Shown here: positions 1-8,901 of the stretch, piece by piece
Layout of the letters: each line of letters starts with the position of its first letter
Numbering within the stretch: the first letter of the stretch is position 1
Assembly: GCF_014692875.1 (NCBI RefSeq)
Contig: NZ_CP061171.1
Span: forward strand, 1,736,001-1,800,000
Source: Pedobacter riviphilus
Lineage (GTDB): Bacteria > Bacteroidota > Bacteroidia > Sphingobacteriales > Sphingobacteriaceae
Length of the DNA: 64,000 nucleotides
Direction: 5' to 3'
Program-made: the position numbers and the translations under genes
Notes under the pieces: model-generated
Told to the model about the DNA's origin: nothing
Databases searched by the model: none
What the model saw: the letters and a program-made list of their open reading frames with translations, nothing else

Positions 1-529
1 GCCCTTCTTCAGTTCGGAATGACGAAGTTAAGATTCAAAATTATCATTAAAGGATTATTAGGAGATAGCAGATATATCTTTTGACTCTATATAGAATGAC
101 CAATCAATAGTTAAAATTTATGTTAGTTTGTCGTCATAAATCAGATTTATACATCATCCTGAAAATAACTAACAAAAAGCGTATGAAGAAGCTTTTGTGT
201 TAAAAATCGTAATTTCCTTATCAAATTCTAGTGGTCAAATGATAATCTGCTCAGAAAGCTGGGCTAAATGACCTGTTTATTGCAATAAATCATCTTCTTT
301 TTGCCAAAACACAATTTCTCCAATCCAAATCTGAAGTTCAACTTCATTATAACTTCATAAATCTGTATTTATTTCGCTTTCGAATTAAATCATTGCGTAA
401 CCATAATTTATTGAAATCAATTAAGTATCTACAAATCTATTGTAGACTGCTTTTCATTATAAATTGGTTGCCAAGGGAAACTAATTAGAGAAAAAAATAA
501 ATCAGATTAAAACCACTCAACAAAAAAAA
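1..529. other. Intergenic region upstream of the RND efflux operon
   Basis: No convincing coding sequence is seen in this left-edge stretch. The first 30 bases (CTTCTTCAGTTCGGAATGACG) resemble the half-element of the dispersed 'GTCATnCTGAA' repeats found elsewhere in the window. The rest is AT-rich and presumably holds the promoter of the efflux operon. No TetR- or MarR-type regulator gene is present between the edge and the operon. Confidence 0.5.
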
Positions 530-1612
530 ATGAAAAGAGTTGTCATGTGCTTAGGCTTGTGTACTTTGCTTTACGTAACGGGTTGTACCTCGAAGAAAGA
601 AGAAAAAGAAGAAGTAGCCACTTATGCGGTAACCACACCGTTAAGAATGGATACTTCGTTTACCAAAGAATATGTTTCGCAGATTAAATCTGTTCGGAAC
701 ATCGAAGTTAGAGCCCAAGAAAAGGGCTATCTCCAAAATATTTATGTAGATGAAGGTCAGCATGTAAAGGCAGGTCAGCTATTGTTTAAGATTATGCCAA
801 AAGCGGCACAATCTGAACTGGCAAAAGCACAGGCCGAAGCCAAATCAGCAGAAATTGAGCTGGAAAACACCAAATTGCTGTCTGATAAAAATATTGTTTC
901 TAAAAATGAACTGGCTATGGCTAAGGCGAAACTGCAATCAGCAAATGCCGAAACTTCATTGGCCAAATTCCATTTATCCAATACGGAAATCAGGGCACCT
1001 TTTGATGGGACCATTGATCGTATTCCTTTAAAGCTGGGTAGCTTGGTTGATGAAGGTGCTTTGTTAACCAGTCTTTCCGATAACAGCCAGGTTTTTGCTT
1101 ACTTTAATGTTTCAGAACCGGAATACCTGAACTACCAGAGTGCTGCAAAAGTAAAAGGACAGCAAGAAGTGAGCTTATTATTGGCAAACGGCGAATTTCT
1201 CAAATCTAAAGGTAAAGTAGAAGTTATTGAAAGTGAATTTGATAATGAAACCGGGAATATTGCTTTCAGAGCAAGGTTTAATAATAGCGATAATCTGCTT
1301 AGGAATGGCGAAACTGGTAAAATCCAGATGGTTGTGCCTTTAAAAAATGCCATCATTATCCCTCAAAAGGCCACTTACGATATTCAGGACAAAACCTATG
1401 TTTTTGTGGTTGATAAAAATAATAAAGTACACTCAAGGGCGATTACCATTGCCGGAGATATTTCCGATTTATACATCGTAGGCGATGGCCTTACCGTTGA
1501 AGATAAGATTTTGCTTGAAGGTGTACAGAAGGTTAAAGATGATGATAAAATTGCCTTTAAATTCCAGCAACCTCAAGAAGTGTTGAAACAATTGAGATTG
1601 AAAACAGAATAA
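530..1612 (+). CDS. RND efflux periplasmic adaptor (membrane fusion protein), lipoprotein
   Basis: This 360-residue protein is the periplasmic adaptor linking an inner-membrane RND pump to its outer-membrane channel. It starts with a lipoprotein signal whose lipobox VTGC places the lipidated cysteine at residue 19. Next come a biotinyl-lipoyl-like half (EKGYLQNIYVDEGQHVKAGQ, about residues 66-85), an alpha-helical hairpin rich in Ala/Glu/Lys (about 90-150), the second lipoyl half (IRAPFDGTIDRI, about 153-165) and beta-barrel domains. This is the AcrA/MexA (HlyD_D23) order and the usual length. The RND pump follows 24 bases downstream and the outer-membrane factor follows that, so the three form one operon. 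Substrates cannot be read from sequence. Confidence 0.95.
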   Translation: MKRVVMCLGLCTLLYVTGCTSKKEEKEEVATYAVTTPLRMDTSFTKEYVSQIKSVRNIEVRAQEKGYLQNIYVDEGQHVKAGQLLFKIMPKAAQSELAKAQAEAKSAEIELENTKLLSDKNIVSKNELAMAKAKLQSANAETSLAKFHLSNTEIRAPFDGTIDRIPLKLGSLVDEGALLTSLSDNSQVFAYFNVSEPEYLNYQSAAKVKGQQEVSLLLANGEFLKSKGKVEVIESEFDNETGNIAFRARFNNSDNLLRNGETGKIQMVVPLKNAIIIPQKATYDIQDKTYVFVVDKNNKVHSRAITIAGDISDLYIVGDGLTVEDKILLEGVQKVKDDDKIAFKFQQPQEVLKQLRLKTE

Positions 1613-1636
1613 TCTAAACCCTTCTATACTTAATTT

Positions 1637-4600
1637 ATGTTTAGTAAATTCATACAAAGGCCTGTCCTTTCTATCGTAATATCACTTGTTATTGTGTTTT
1701 TGGGTGTGCTGGCCATTAGCTACCTGCCCGTTACACAGTTTCCTACTATATCCCCTCCCAAAGTAAATATAACTGCAGAATATCCGGGAGCGAATAACGA
1801 ATTGTTGATTAAATCTGTAATTATTCCACTTGAGCGTGCACTTAACGGTGTACCGGGAATGAAATACATTGCATCTGATGCAGGTAATGATGGTGAGGCA
1901 TCTATACAGGTGGTATTTAACCTGGGTACCGATCCCAATCAGGCCTCGCTTAACGTGCAGAACCGTGTAGCAGCCGTTACCAATAAACTTCCTCCTCTGG
2001 TAATTCGCGAGGGTGTAAAAATCACACGAGAAGAGTCTAACATGTTGATGTACATCAACTTGTATAGTAAAGATCCTAAAATGAACCAGAACTTTCTGTA
2101 TAACTATGCCGATATCAACTTGCTTTCGGAGCTTAAAAGGGTTGATGGTGTGGGTTTTGCCGATATTTTGGGTGATAGGGATTATGCCATGCGTATCTGG
2201 TTAAAACCCGATCGTATGCAGGCTTATAAAATCTCCGTTGATGAAGTAATGAATGCCCTTGAAGGGCAAAGCTTAGAGGCCTCGCCTGGTAAAACAGGAG
2301 AGAGTTCGGGTAAACGCTCGCAGGCTTTTGAGTATGTATTAAAGTACTCAGGCCGTTTCAGTACTAAAGAGGGGTACGAAAATATCGTGGTCAGAGCTAC
2401 ACCTAATGGCCAATTGCTCCGCTTAAAAGATGTGGCAGATGTAGATTTTAGTGCTTCGGCTTACAATTTATATTCTACTTTAAATGGAAAAGCATCTGCG
2501 GCTATCGTGTTAAAACAATCGTATGGTAGTAATGCAAGTCAGGTTATTAAAGATGTGAAGGCTAAAATGGCCGAAATTAAATCTGCTTCATTTCCAAAAG
2601 GTTTAGATTACGAGATCAGTTACGACGTTTCCAAATTCCTGGATGCATCTATAGAAAAGGTAATCCATACTTTGGTAGAGGCCTTTATCCTAGTGGGTTT
2701 AGTGGTATTTCTGTTCCTTGGCGATTGGCGTTCAACCCTTATCCCAGCCATTGCTGTACCAGTATCGTTAATCGGAACATTTGTATTTATGCAGTTCTTT
2801 GGCATTACACTTAACTTAATTACCTTATTTGCATTGGTGCTTGCCATTGGGGTTGTAGTGGATGATGCAATTGTGGTAATCGAGGCGGTGCACGCTAAGA
2901 TGGAGCACGATAGGCATCTATCGGTATTAAAAGCTACACAACAAGCCATGAAAGAGATTGGTGGTGCCATTATCGCCATTACCTTTCTAATGGCATCGGT
3001 ATTTATTCCGGTAGCTTTTATGTCGGGCCCGGTAGGTATTTTCTACCGTCAGTTCTCTATTACCATGGCAACGGCGATTATCCTTTCAGGTATTGTAGCC
3101 TTAACACTTACACCTGCATTGTGTGCCATTATGTTGAAGAATAACCATGGATCGAAGAAAAGGAAAACTCCTATTGATCGCTTCTTAGACGGTTTTAATA
3201 ATGGTTTTGCCAAACTTTCGGGTAAATATGAACTGGTGTTAACCAAAGTAGTAAGCCGTAGGATATTAACTTTTGGTATACTAGTGGCCTTTTGTTTAGG
3301 TATTTGGGGATTAAGTGGAAGTGTGCCTTCAGGTTTTATTCCGAACGAAGATCAGGGAATGGTTTATGCCATTATCCAAACTCCTCCAGGGTCTACTTTA
3401 GAACGTACCGATCAGATTGCTGAGAAACTGCAGAAAATGTGCGAAGACATTGATGGCGTAAAGTCGGTTTCATCTTTGGCAGGATACGAAATTCTAACAG
3501 AAGGTACAGGATCTAACTCGGGTACCTGCTTAATTAACCTTAAAGACTGGAGCGAACGTAAACACTCTGCGCAAGAAATTATTCAGGAACTGGAGGAAAA
3601 ATCAAAATCTATACTAGGTGCAGCTATCGAATTTTTCCAACCACCAGCGGTTCCGGGTTATGGTGCTGCGGGCGGTTTCGAACTCCGTTTATTGGATAAA
3701 GCAGGTAGCGGCGATTACAAAAAAATGGAAACCGTTGCCAATGATTTTGTGCGCGAGCTGAACAAACGCAAAGAGTTATCATCTGTATTTACTTTCTACA
3801 GTGCCAGTTTCCCTCAATATATGTTGGATGTTGATAACGATATTGCCCAACAAAAGGGGGTAAGCATCGATAACGCGATGAATACCATGTCTACTTTTGT
3901 AGGTAGTGATTATGAAACCAGTTTTATTAAGTACGACCGTCAGTACAAGGTAATTGTACAGGCCTTACCTCAATACAGGGCTTTACCAGAAGATATTTTA
4001 AAACTTTCGGTTAAAAACAACCGCGATGAAATGGTGCCTTTCTCGGCCTTTATCAAAATGCGGCGGGTTTACGGTTTGTCGGAGATAACCAGACACAATA
4101 TGTACAATGCTTCTGAGATCAGTGGACAAGCGGCTCCGGGTTATAGTTCTGGTGAAGCGATTAAAGCCATTACAGAAGTAGCACAGAAAACATTGCCAAG
4201 GGGATTTGGTATCGATTGGGCTGGTATCTCTAAAGATGAGGTATCGAGAGGTAACGAAGCCATTTACATCTTCCTGATCTGTTTGGGATTCGTTTACCTG
4301 GTGTTGGCAGCACAATACGAAAGTTTTATTTTACCTCTTTCGGTTATCCTTTCTTTACCAGCAGGTATTTTTGGGGCTTTCTTATTCTTAAAATTGTTAG
4401 GATTGGAAAATAACATTTATGCACAGGTAGCCATGGTAATGTTAATCGGTTTGCTGGGTAAAAATGCGGTGCTGATTGTGGAGTTTGCTACGCAGCGGCA
4501 TGCCCAAGGCGCGTCTGTACTAAAAGCGGCAATGGAAGGCGCAAGCGTGCGTTTCCGACCAATTTTAATGACCTCTTTTGCTTTCATCGCAGGCTTGATC

Positions 4601-4807
4601 CCTTTGATGATCGCAACCGGACCAGGTAAGATCGGTAACCGCACCATTGGTTCGGCTGCTGCAGGGGGTATGCTTTTCGGTACCATTTTCGGGGTAATTG
4701 TAATCCCTGGCTTATATTATATATTCGGATCAATTGCAGCAAAACACAAGCTGATCAAAATTGAAGAAGAACATCCATTAACTGAAGAAATTGAGAATAA
4801 TGTTTAA
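1637..4807 (+). CDS. RND efflux pump, HAE1 (AcrB-type) inner-membrane transporter
   Basis: This 1056-residue proton-driven efflux transporter matches the usual AcrB length. It begins with the family hallmark FIQRPVLSIVIS and a first transmembrane helix. A large periplasmic loop follows (RALNGVPGMKYI, FQP/PAVPGYG segments). A transmembrane bundle carries the charged relay VVDDAIVVIEAV (two Asp on TM4), and a second repeat carries GLLGKNAVLIVEFA in the TM10-11 region. The C-terminal RPILMTSFAFIAGLIPL is typical of HAE1 pumps. It lies between the adaptor and the TolC-like gene and overlaps the latter by 8 bases, which indicates translational coupling. It probably exports hydrophobic or amphiphilic compounds, but substrate range is not deducible. 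Confidence 0.97.
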   Translation: MFSKFIQRPVLSIVISLVIVFLGVLAISYLPVTQFPTISPPKVNITAEYPGANNELLIKSVIIPLERALNGVPGMKYIASDAGNDGEASIQVVFNLGTDPNQASLNVQNRVAAVTNKLPPLVIREGVKITREESNMLMYINLYSKDPKMNQNFLYNYADINLLSELKRVDGVGFADILGDRDYAMRIWLKPDRMQAYKISVDEVMNALEGQSLEASPGKTGESSGKRSQAFEYVLKYSGRFSTKEGYENIVVRATPNGQLLRLKDVADVDFSASAYNLYSTLNGKASAAIVLKQSYGSNASQVIKDVKAKMAEIKSASFPKGLDYEISYDVSKFLDASIEKVIHTLVEAFILVGLVVFLFLGDWRSTLIPAIAVPVSLIGTFVFMQFFGITLNLITLFALVLAIGVVVDDAIVVIEAVHAKMEHDRHLSVLKATQQAMKEIGGAIIAITFLMASVFIPVAFMSGPVGIFYRQFSITMATAIILSGIVALTLTPALCAIMLKNNHGSKKRKTPIDRFLDGFNNGFAKLSGKYELVLTKVVSRRILTFGILVAFCLGIWGLSGSVPSGFIPNEDQGMVYAIIQTPPGSTLERTDQIAEKLQKMCEDIDGVKSVSSLAGYEILTEGTGSNSGTCLINLKDWSERKHSAQEIIQELEEKSKSILGAAIEFFQPPAVPGYGAAGGFELRLLDKAGSGDYKKMETVANDFVRELNKRKELSSVFTFYSASFPQYMLDVDNDIAQQKGVSIDNAMNTMSTFVGSDYETSFIKYDRQYKVIVQALPQYRALPEDILKLSVKNNRDEMVPFSAFIKMRRVYGLSEITRHNMYNASEISGQAAPGYSSGEAIKAITEVAQKTLPRGFGIDWAGISKDEVSRGNEAIYIFLICLGFVYLVLAAQYESFILPLSVILSLPAGIFGAFLFLKLLGLENNIYAQVAMVMLIGLLGKNAVLIVEFATQRHAQGASVLKAAMEGASVRFRPILMTSFAFIAGLIPLMIATGPGKIGNRTIGSAAAGGMLFGTIFGVIVIPGLYYIFGSIAAKHKLIKIEEEHPLTEEIENNV

Positions 4808-6233
4808 GAATAATCTTTATAAAGGCCTTGGACTGGCATTAATATGCGCTGCATATACCGCCTGTAAGTTACCTGAAGTAGCCCAACGCGCCGAAAATAA
4901 AAATGTACCTGCGAGCTTTAACGGCTCACAGGATACAGTAAGTACAGCCACTATCCAATGGCGTAAGTTTTTTACTGACCCCAATCTGGTAAATCTGATC
5001 GATACTGCATTGAAGAATAACCAGGAGCTGAATATTACCCTGCAGGATATCGAGATCGCGAAAAACGAAATCAAAGCTAAAAAAGGGGAACTTTTACCAA
5101 GTGTAACCTATGGTGTTGGTGCAGGCTTTGATAAAGTGGGCCGTTACACCAGTTCGGGTGCTGGCGATGCTTCTACAGAAATTACACCAGGCAAAGGGGT
5201 ACCAGAGGTATTACCCGATTACCACTTTGGTTTACAGGCCAACTGGGAAGCCGATATCTGGCACAAATTGCGCAATGCCAAAAAAGGAGCCATCAGTCAT
5301 TATTTAGCAACAGTAGAGGGCAAAAACTTCGTAGTAACCAATTTGATAGCTGAGATTGCAAATTCATATTATGAACTGTTGGCCGCTGATAATCAATTGG
5401 AAACGGTAAAAAAAACTATTGAGCTGCAAAGCAATGCATTGGAGTTGATGAAAATCCAGAAACAAGCCAGTAGGGTTAACGAACTTGCAGTGCGTAAATT
5501 TGAGGCTGAGGTATTAAGCTCTAAGAGTTTGGAATTTGATATTCAGCAGGATATTACCGAAACAGAGAATAAAATTAATTTTCTGTTAGGTCGTTTTCCT
5601 CAGCCCATTATTAGGGATAAATCTAGCTTTATTGATCTGGTGCCGGCAACTGTAAAGTCGGGTTTACCTTCGCAATTATTAGCTAACCGTCCTGATATTA
5701 AACAGGCTGAGTTAGAACTCGCTGCCGCTAAATTAGATGTTAAAGTAGCTAAGGCACAGTTTTATCCATCATTGGGTATTTCTGCAGCAATTGGTTATCA
5801 GGCTTTTAATCCTTCATATTTATTGAGAACGCCAGAATCGCTAATTTACTCTTTAGCAGGAGATCTGGCAGGACCGCTCATTAATCGCAATGCCATTAAG
5901 GCCGAGTATTTAACAGCGAATGCAAAACAGTTGCAGGCTGTTTACGATTATGAAAAAACAATCCTAAATGGTTATATCGAAGTGGCCAACCAGCTATCGA
6001 AAATCAGCAACCTGCAAAAAAGCTACGATCTCAAATCGAAACAGGTTACTGCACTTACCCAATCAATCGATATTTCTAACGATTTGTTTAAATCAGCCAG
6101 AGCAGATTATTTTGAGGTATTAATGACCCAACGTGATGCTTTGCAATCGAAGTTAGAATTGATCGAAACTAAAAAACAACAGTTAAATGCTGTAGTAGAT
6201 ATCTATCACGCCTTAGGTGGGGGATGGAATTAG
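4800..6233 (+). CDS. Outer-membrane factor (OprM/NodT-type) of RND efflux system
   Basis: This TolC-like outer-membrane channel of 477 residues completes the tripartite pump. I chose the ATG at 4800, which overlaps the pump stop codon by 8 bases. A TTG nine bases earlier is in frame but less likely. The N-terminus is a lipoprotein signal with the lipobox-like YTAC (cysteine near residue 22). Two OEP repeats follow, with long alpha-helical segments and the conserved LLANRPDIKQAELELAAAK stretch near residue 295, typical of the NodT family. Its C-terminus (YHALGGGW) is the common ending of this family. A Rho-independent terminator lies about 70 bases downstream, so the operon ends here. Confidence 0.95.
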   Translation: MFKNNLYKGLGLALICAAYTACKLPEVAQRAENKNVPASFNGSQDTVSTATIQWRKFFTDPNLVNLIDTALKNNQELNITLQDIEIAKNEIKAKKGELLPSVTYGVGAGFDKVGRYTSSGAGDASTEITPGKGVPEVLPDYHFGLQANWEADIWHKLRNAKKGAISHYLATVEGKNFVVTNLIAEIANSYYELLAADNQLETVKKTIELQSNALELMKIQKQASRVNELAVRKFEAEVLSSKSLEFDIQQDITETENKINFLLGRFPQPIIRDKSSFIDLVPATVKSGLPSQLLANRPDIKQAELELAAAKLDVKVAKAQFYPSLGISAAIGYQAFNPSYLLRTPESLIYSLAGDLAGPLINRNAIKAEYLTANAKQLQAVYDYEKTILNGYIEVANQLSKISNLQKSYDLKSKQVTALTQSIDISNDLFKSARADYFEVLMTQRDALQSKLELIETKKQQLNAVVDIYHALGGGWN

Positions 6234-6301
6234 GTAATAATTTAAGTTCATTACTGTAATAGTATAAATAAGAATAGTAATCAAACAATTCTTATTTGCA
6301 C

Positions 6302-6334
6302 AGGCTGCTTCAATTTTTTGGAGCAGCCTTTTTG
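6302..6334 (+). terminator. Rho-independent terminator after the efflux operon
   Basis: The inverted repeat AGGCTGCT...AGCAGCCT is separated by a loop of about 12 bases and followed by a run of T. It sits about 70 bases after the outer-membrane factor stop codon and is positioned to end the three-gene efflux transcript. Confidence 0.8.
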
Positions 6335-6527
6335 TTATGTTGAGCGGCATTAGAAATCTATTTTATTTCTGACCAAGGATACACAGAACGCACGGATTTG
6401 ACTCCATGATATTAACTATTGTGCCAGATGTTACCGCTTGACACTATAAAAGCTATTCCATTTGTAAATAAGCCATGACCGGATCACTTTTATTACCAAT
6501 ATTCGCATTTAAGTATGATATTTAAAC

Positions 6528-6980
6528 ATGAAACAAATCTTCCTAACCACTGCTATTCTATTTTCTCTTATTTTTCAAAAAGCCATGGCGCAAAACAATA
6601 CCCCAGCCGTTTTAAATCACATTGCGGTTTATGTAAGTGATTTAAAGCAATCGACCGTTTTTTATGAAAGCGTGTTCAACCTTAAAATCATTCCCGAACC
6701 TTTCAAAGATAATCGCCATACCTGGTTTACTTTAGGTTCAGCCGGACAGTTGCATTTAATCCAGGGTGCAAAAGGAAATGAAGTATTTGATAAAAATGGA
6801 CATTTATGTTTCAGCGTTCCTTCTGTTGATGACTTTGTAAAAAAGCTAAACGCCCAAAATATCAGCTTCGAGGATTGGGCTGGGAAAGAAAAAGGAATTA
6901 CCTTGCGGGTTGATGGCGTAAAGCAGATTTATTTTAAGGATCCGGATGGACATTGGCTGGAAGTAAACGACGCCAGGTAA
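6528..6980 (+). CDS. Secreted VOC (glyoxalase/bleomycin-resistance fold) protein
   Basis: This 150-residue single-domain protein has an N-terminal signal peptide ending near AMAQ (residue 22). The vicinal-oxygen-chelate pattern follows: LNHIAVYVSDLKQSTVFYE at the start (His likely metal ligand), HTWFTLG and QLHLIQG in the middle, and a terminal KDPDGHWLEVND motif whose Glu is the typical last metal ligand. The pattern is that of glyoxalase I-like dioxygenase or lyase folds, but the exact reaction is unknown. The signal peptide is unusual for classical glyoxalase I, yet such exported VOC proteins occur in Bacteroidota. It is monocistronic and followed 66 bases later by a broken beta-lactamase-like gene. 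Confidence 0.85.
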   Translation: MKQIFLTTAILFSLIFQKAMAQNNTPAVLNHIAVYVSDLKQSTVFYESVFNLKIIPEPFKDNRHTWFTLGSAGQLHLIQGAKGNEVFDKNGHLCFSVPSVDDFVKKLNAQNISFEDWAGKEKGITLRVDGVKQIYFKDPDGHWLEVNDAR

Positions 6981-7046
6981 ATTTTTTGGTACGTCAGAAC
7001 TTTGTTTTACCACATCGTTTATATTTATTTCTTATCCCATAAGCCT

Positions 7047-8182
7047 ATGAAACTTAAATATTTTTATGCATTTTTTTTGATCGTTGGTTTAATCACCCAA
7101 TCAAAAGCACAAAACGAAAAAGTTGAAGCGGATTTTAAGCAAATAATGGAGAAGTTTAGCGCAGTAGGGGCTGCAGTGGCTGTAGTTAAGGATGGCAAGA
7201 TCATTTATACCCATGCTTTTGGCTTAAAGGATTTAGAAAATAAAAAACCTTTAACAGATCAGGATATTTTCAGGATTGCTTCGATTTCTAAATCTTTTTC
7301 CGCAACATCCATTATGCAACTTGTAGAAGCTGGTAAAATTTCTTTAGATGATGATTTTGGTGATCTGGTTGGTTTTAAAATCAGAAATCCAAAGTTTCCC
7401 GATCAGAAAATTACATTAAAAATGGCTTTGTCGCATACCTCCGGTTTAAACGATTCGCAAGGTTATTTAAATCTGGATGTGATCAATCCGGATAAAAATC
7501 CTAACTGGGCCAAATGTTATAACGATTATGCCCCAGGAAGCAAGTTTGATTATTGCAATCTTAATTTTAACCTGATTGGTGCAATCATCGAGAAGAAATC
7601 CGGAGAACGCTTTGATAATTATGTAAAAAAACATGTGTTGAAACCCTTAGGGCTCTATGCAGATTATTGTGTCGACTCTTTAGATAGTACCCGTTTTGTT
7701 CATTTATACGAATATCATGCCGATACAAAAACCTATACCCCTCACCAACAGCTTATGCGCCTCGGAGAACTGAAATTGCAAATTATATAATGGATTATAG
7801 TACACCTGTTTTTTCTCCAACAGGCGGGATGAAAATTTCGGCTACTGATTTGGCCAAATACATGATCATGCACATGAATTATGGCACATCAAATGGTGTT
7901 AAGATAATTAATAAAAAGAGTGCAAAAAAAATGCAGACTGCCTTAACCGATGATGAAGGATATGGTTTGGCCATCCGGACTGCGGACCACCTGATACCTG
8001 GGGTAAAGCTGAAAGGACACACCGGTTCAGCTTACGGTTTGTTTAGCACCATGTTTTTTAATCCGAAAGAAAAATTTGGCTTCGTAATTATTACTAACGG
8101 AATAAATGCAACCTATACGGATGGTTTTCCCGATTTCAGCCGTGCTGCTATTAATACTTTATACCAATCTTTTTTTAAATAG
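7047..8182 (+). pseudogene. Serine hydrolase, beta-lactamase (class C/PBP4*) fold, broken by a frameshift near 7785
   Basis: The two reading frames together make one exported serine beta-lactamase-fold hydrolase of about 377 residues. The first frame (7047-7790) has a signal peptide ending near SKA-Q, the nucleophile motif SxxK (SISK) and the YxN motif (YCN). The second (7790-8182) supplies the conserved STPVFSPTGGMKIS segment and the HTG triad (GHTGSAYG) that replaces KTG. Continuity breaks just before the STPVF segment, where the first frame stops at TAA overlapping an ATG (TAATG). A one-base loss or two-base gain restores the frame. The second half lacks both a signal peptide and the catalytic serine, so it cannot work alone. 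Substrate could be a peptide or ester rather than a beta-lactam. Confidence 0.85.
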
Positions 8183-8183
8183 G

Positions 8184-8381
8184 TTAAAGCAGGTTAGACA
8201 AACCATTCTTATGAAAGAAAACAGTTAAAGTGCTAATGCCGGCTTTTGGATGGTTTAAATTATTTCCTTTTACTTTTTGGTCGAAAACACTTTTAACCGG
8301 TAGCAGATCAATTAAATGTGCAGAATCGGTAATAGGTTGGTCAACCGCTATCGCATTTTTGCATTCATTTTTATCATCCAT
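8184..8381 (-). CDS. Possible small hypothetical protein
   Basis: This is a 65-residue open frame beginning 4 bases after the stop codon of the DUF3606-like gene on the same strand, so it could be a second cistron. It starts MDDKNECKN and has no transmembrane segment or recognised domain. It is convergent with the broken hydrolase, and its stop nearly abuts that gene's stop. A longer antisense frame overlaps it, so coding status is uncertain. Confidence 0.3.
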   Translation of the reverse strand: MDDKNECKNAIAVDQPITDSAHLIDLLPVKSVFDQKVKGNNLNHPKAGISTLTVFFHKNGLSNLL

Positions 8382-8385
8382 ATTG

Positions 8386-8610
8386 TTATTGTTGATTCAC
8401 AAACCTTTGATAAGTACTTCCAGATTTAACTTTTTCCATCATAAAATGTTCCTTTAGTTTGGAAAATTCCATGCTATGCAGCGCTTTTACGGCTGATTTA
8501 AGTGTTTCAGTGCTTATGCCCAATCTGGCAGCCCAATAATTGCGGTCTTGTTCATCTGCAATGTCGATAAATTCTTTTCTTGCATTCATCGAATTAAGTT
8601 GATATTCCAT
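8386..8610 (-). CDS. Small DUF3606-like protein
   Basis: This 74-residue soluble protein has a core DEQDRNYWAARLGISTETL followed by KSAVKAL. It matches the helical pattern of DUF3606 (acidic start, [LY]-x-YW, [FL]G[VI]S-x-x-[TE]L-x-x-AV). A second and more canonical DUF3606 gene lies 1.6 kb away, just upstream of ligD, which supports the assignment. It has a C-terminal basic extension of about 30 residues not seen in that paralogue. No function is established for this family. It is divergent from the GT87 gene. Confidence 0.65.
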   Translation of the reverse strand: MEYQLNSMNARKEFIDIADEQDRNYWAARLGISTETLKSAVKALHSMEFSKLKEHFMMEKVKSGSTYQRFVNQQ

Positions 8611-8721
8611 TTTTATAAATTTTGGTTAGTAATATCTATAGAAACAGAATTTATCCCTTTTGGTTTTCGGGTTTTGTCAGCAAATTCTCAAAAAAATATA
8701 TTATAAAATAATAATAAACTT

Positions 8722-8798
8722 AGGTTTAATCAAAAATTGGTTTTTAAACCTGTAAACTGCAGTTTAAAAGAGATTTAGGTGCTCAATTAAATCTCTTT
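8722..8798. repeat. Three consecutive intergenic hairpins
   Basis: Three inverted repeats follow one another: AGGTTTAA/TTAAACCT (8722-8729 with 8744-8751), the 14-bp palindrome TAAACTGCAGTTTA (8753-8766), and AAAGAGATTTA/TAAATCTCTTT (8767-8777 with 8788-8798). They lie in the spacer between the divergent DUF3606-like and GT87 genes and are not followed by T runs. They are therefore not ordinary terminators. Operator sites or structured leader RNA are possible. Confidence 0.55.
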
Positions 8799-8901
8799 AA
8801 TATTCAGAAATTATCCCCAAAAAGAGTAGTATTTTCCTTACAAAATATTAGGAAATGTCAATTAGCATTTTTATTATTGTATTGTAATGTAATTTTTACA
8901 A

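Noticed and set aside
8230..8457. 75-codon plus-strand frame opposite the small minus-strand genes
   Set aside because: It is antisense to the DUF3606-like gene and the translation is low-complexity hydrophobic/aromatic. The minus strand carries the recognisable domain.
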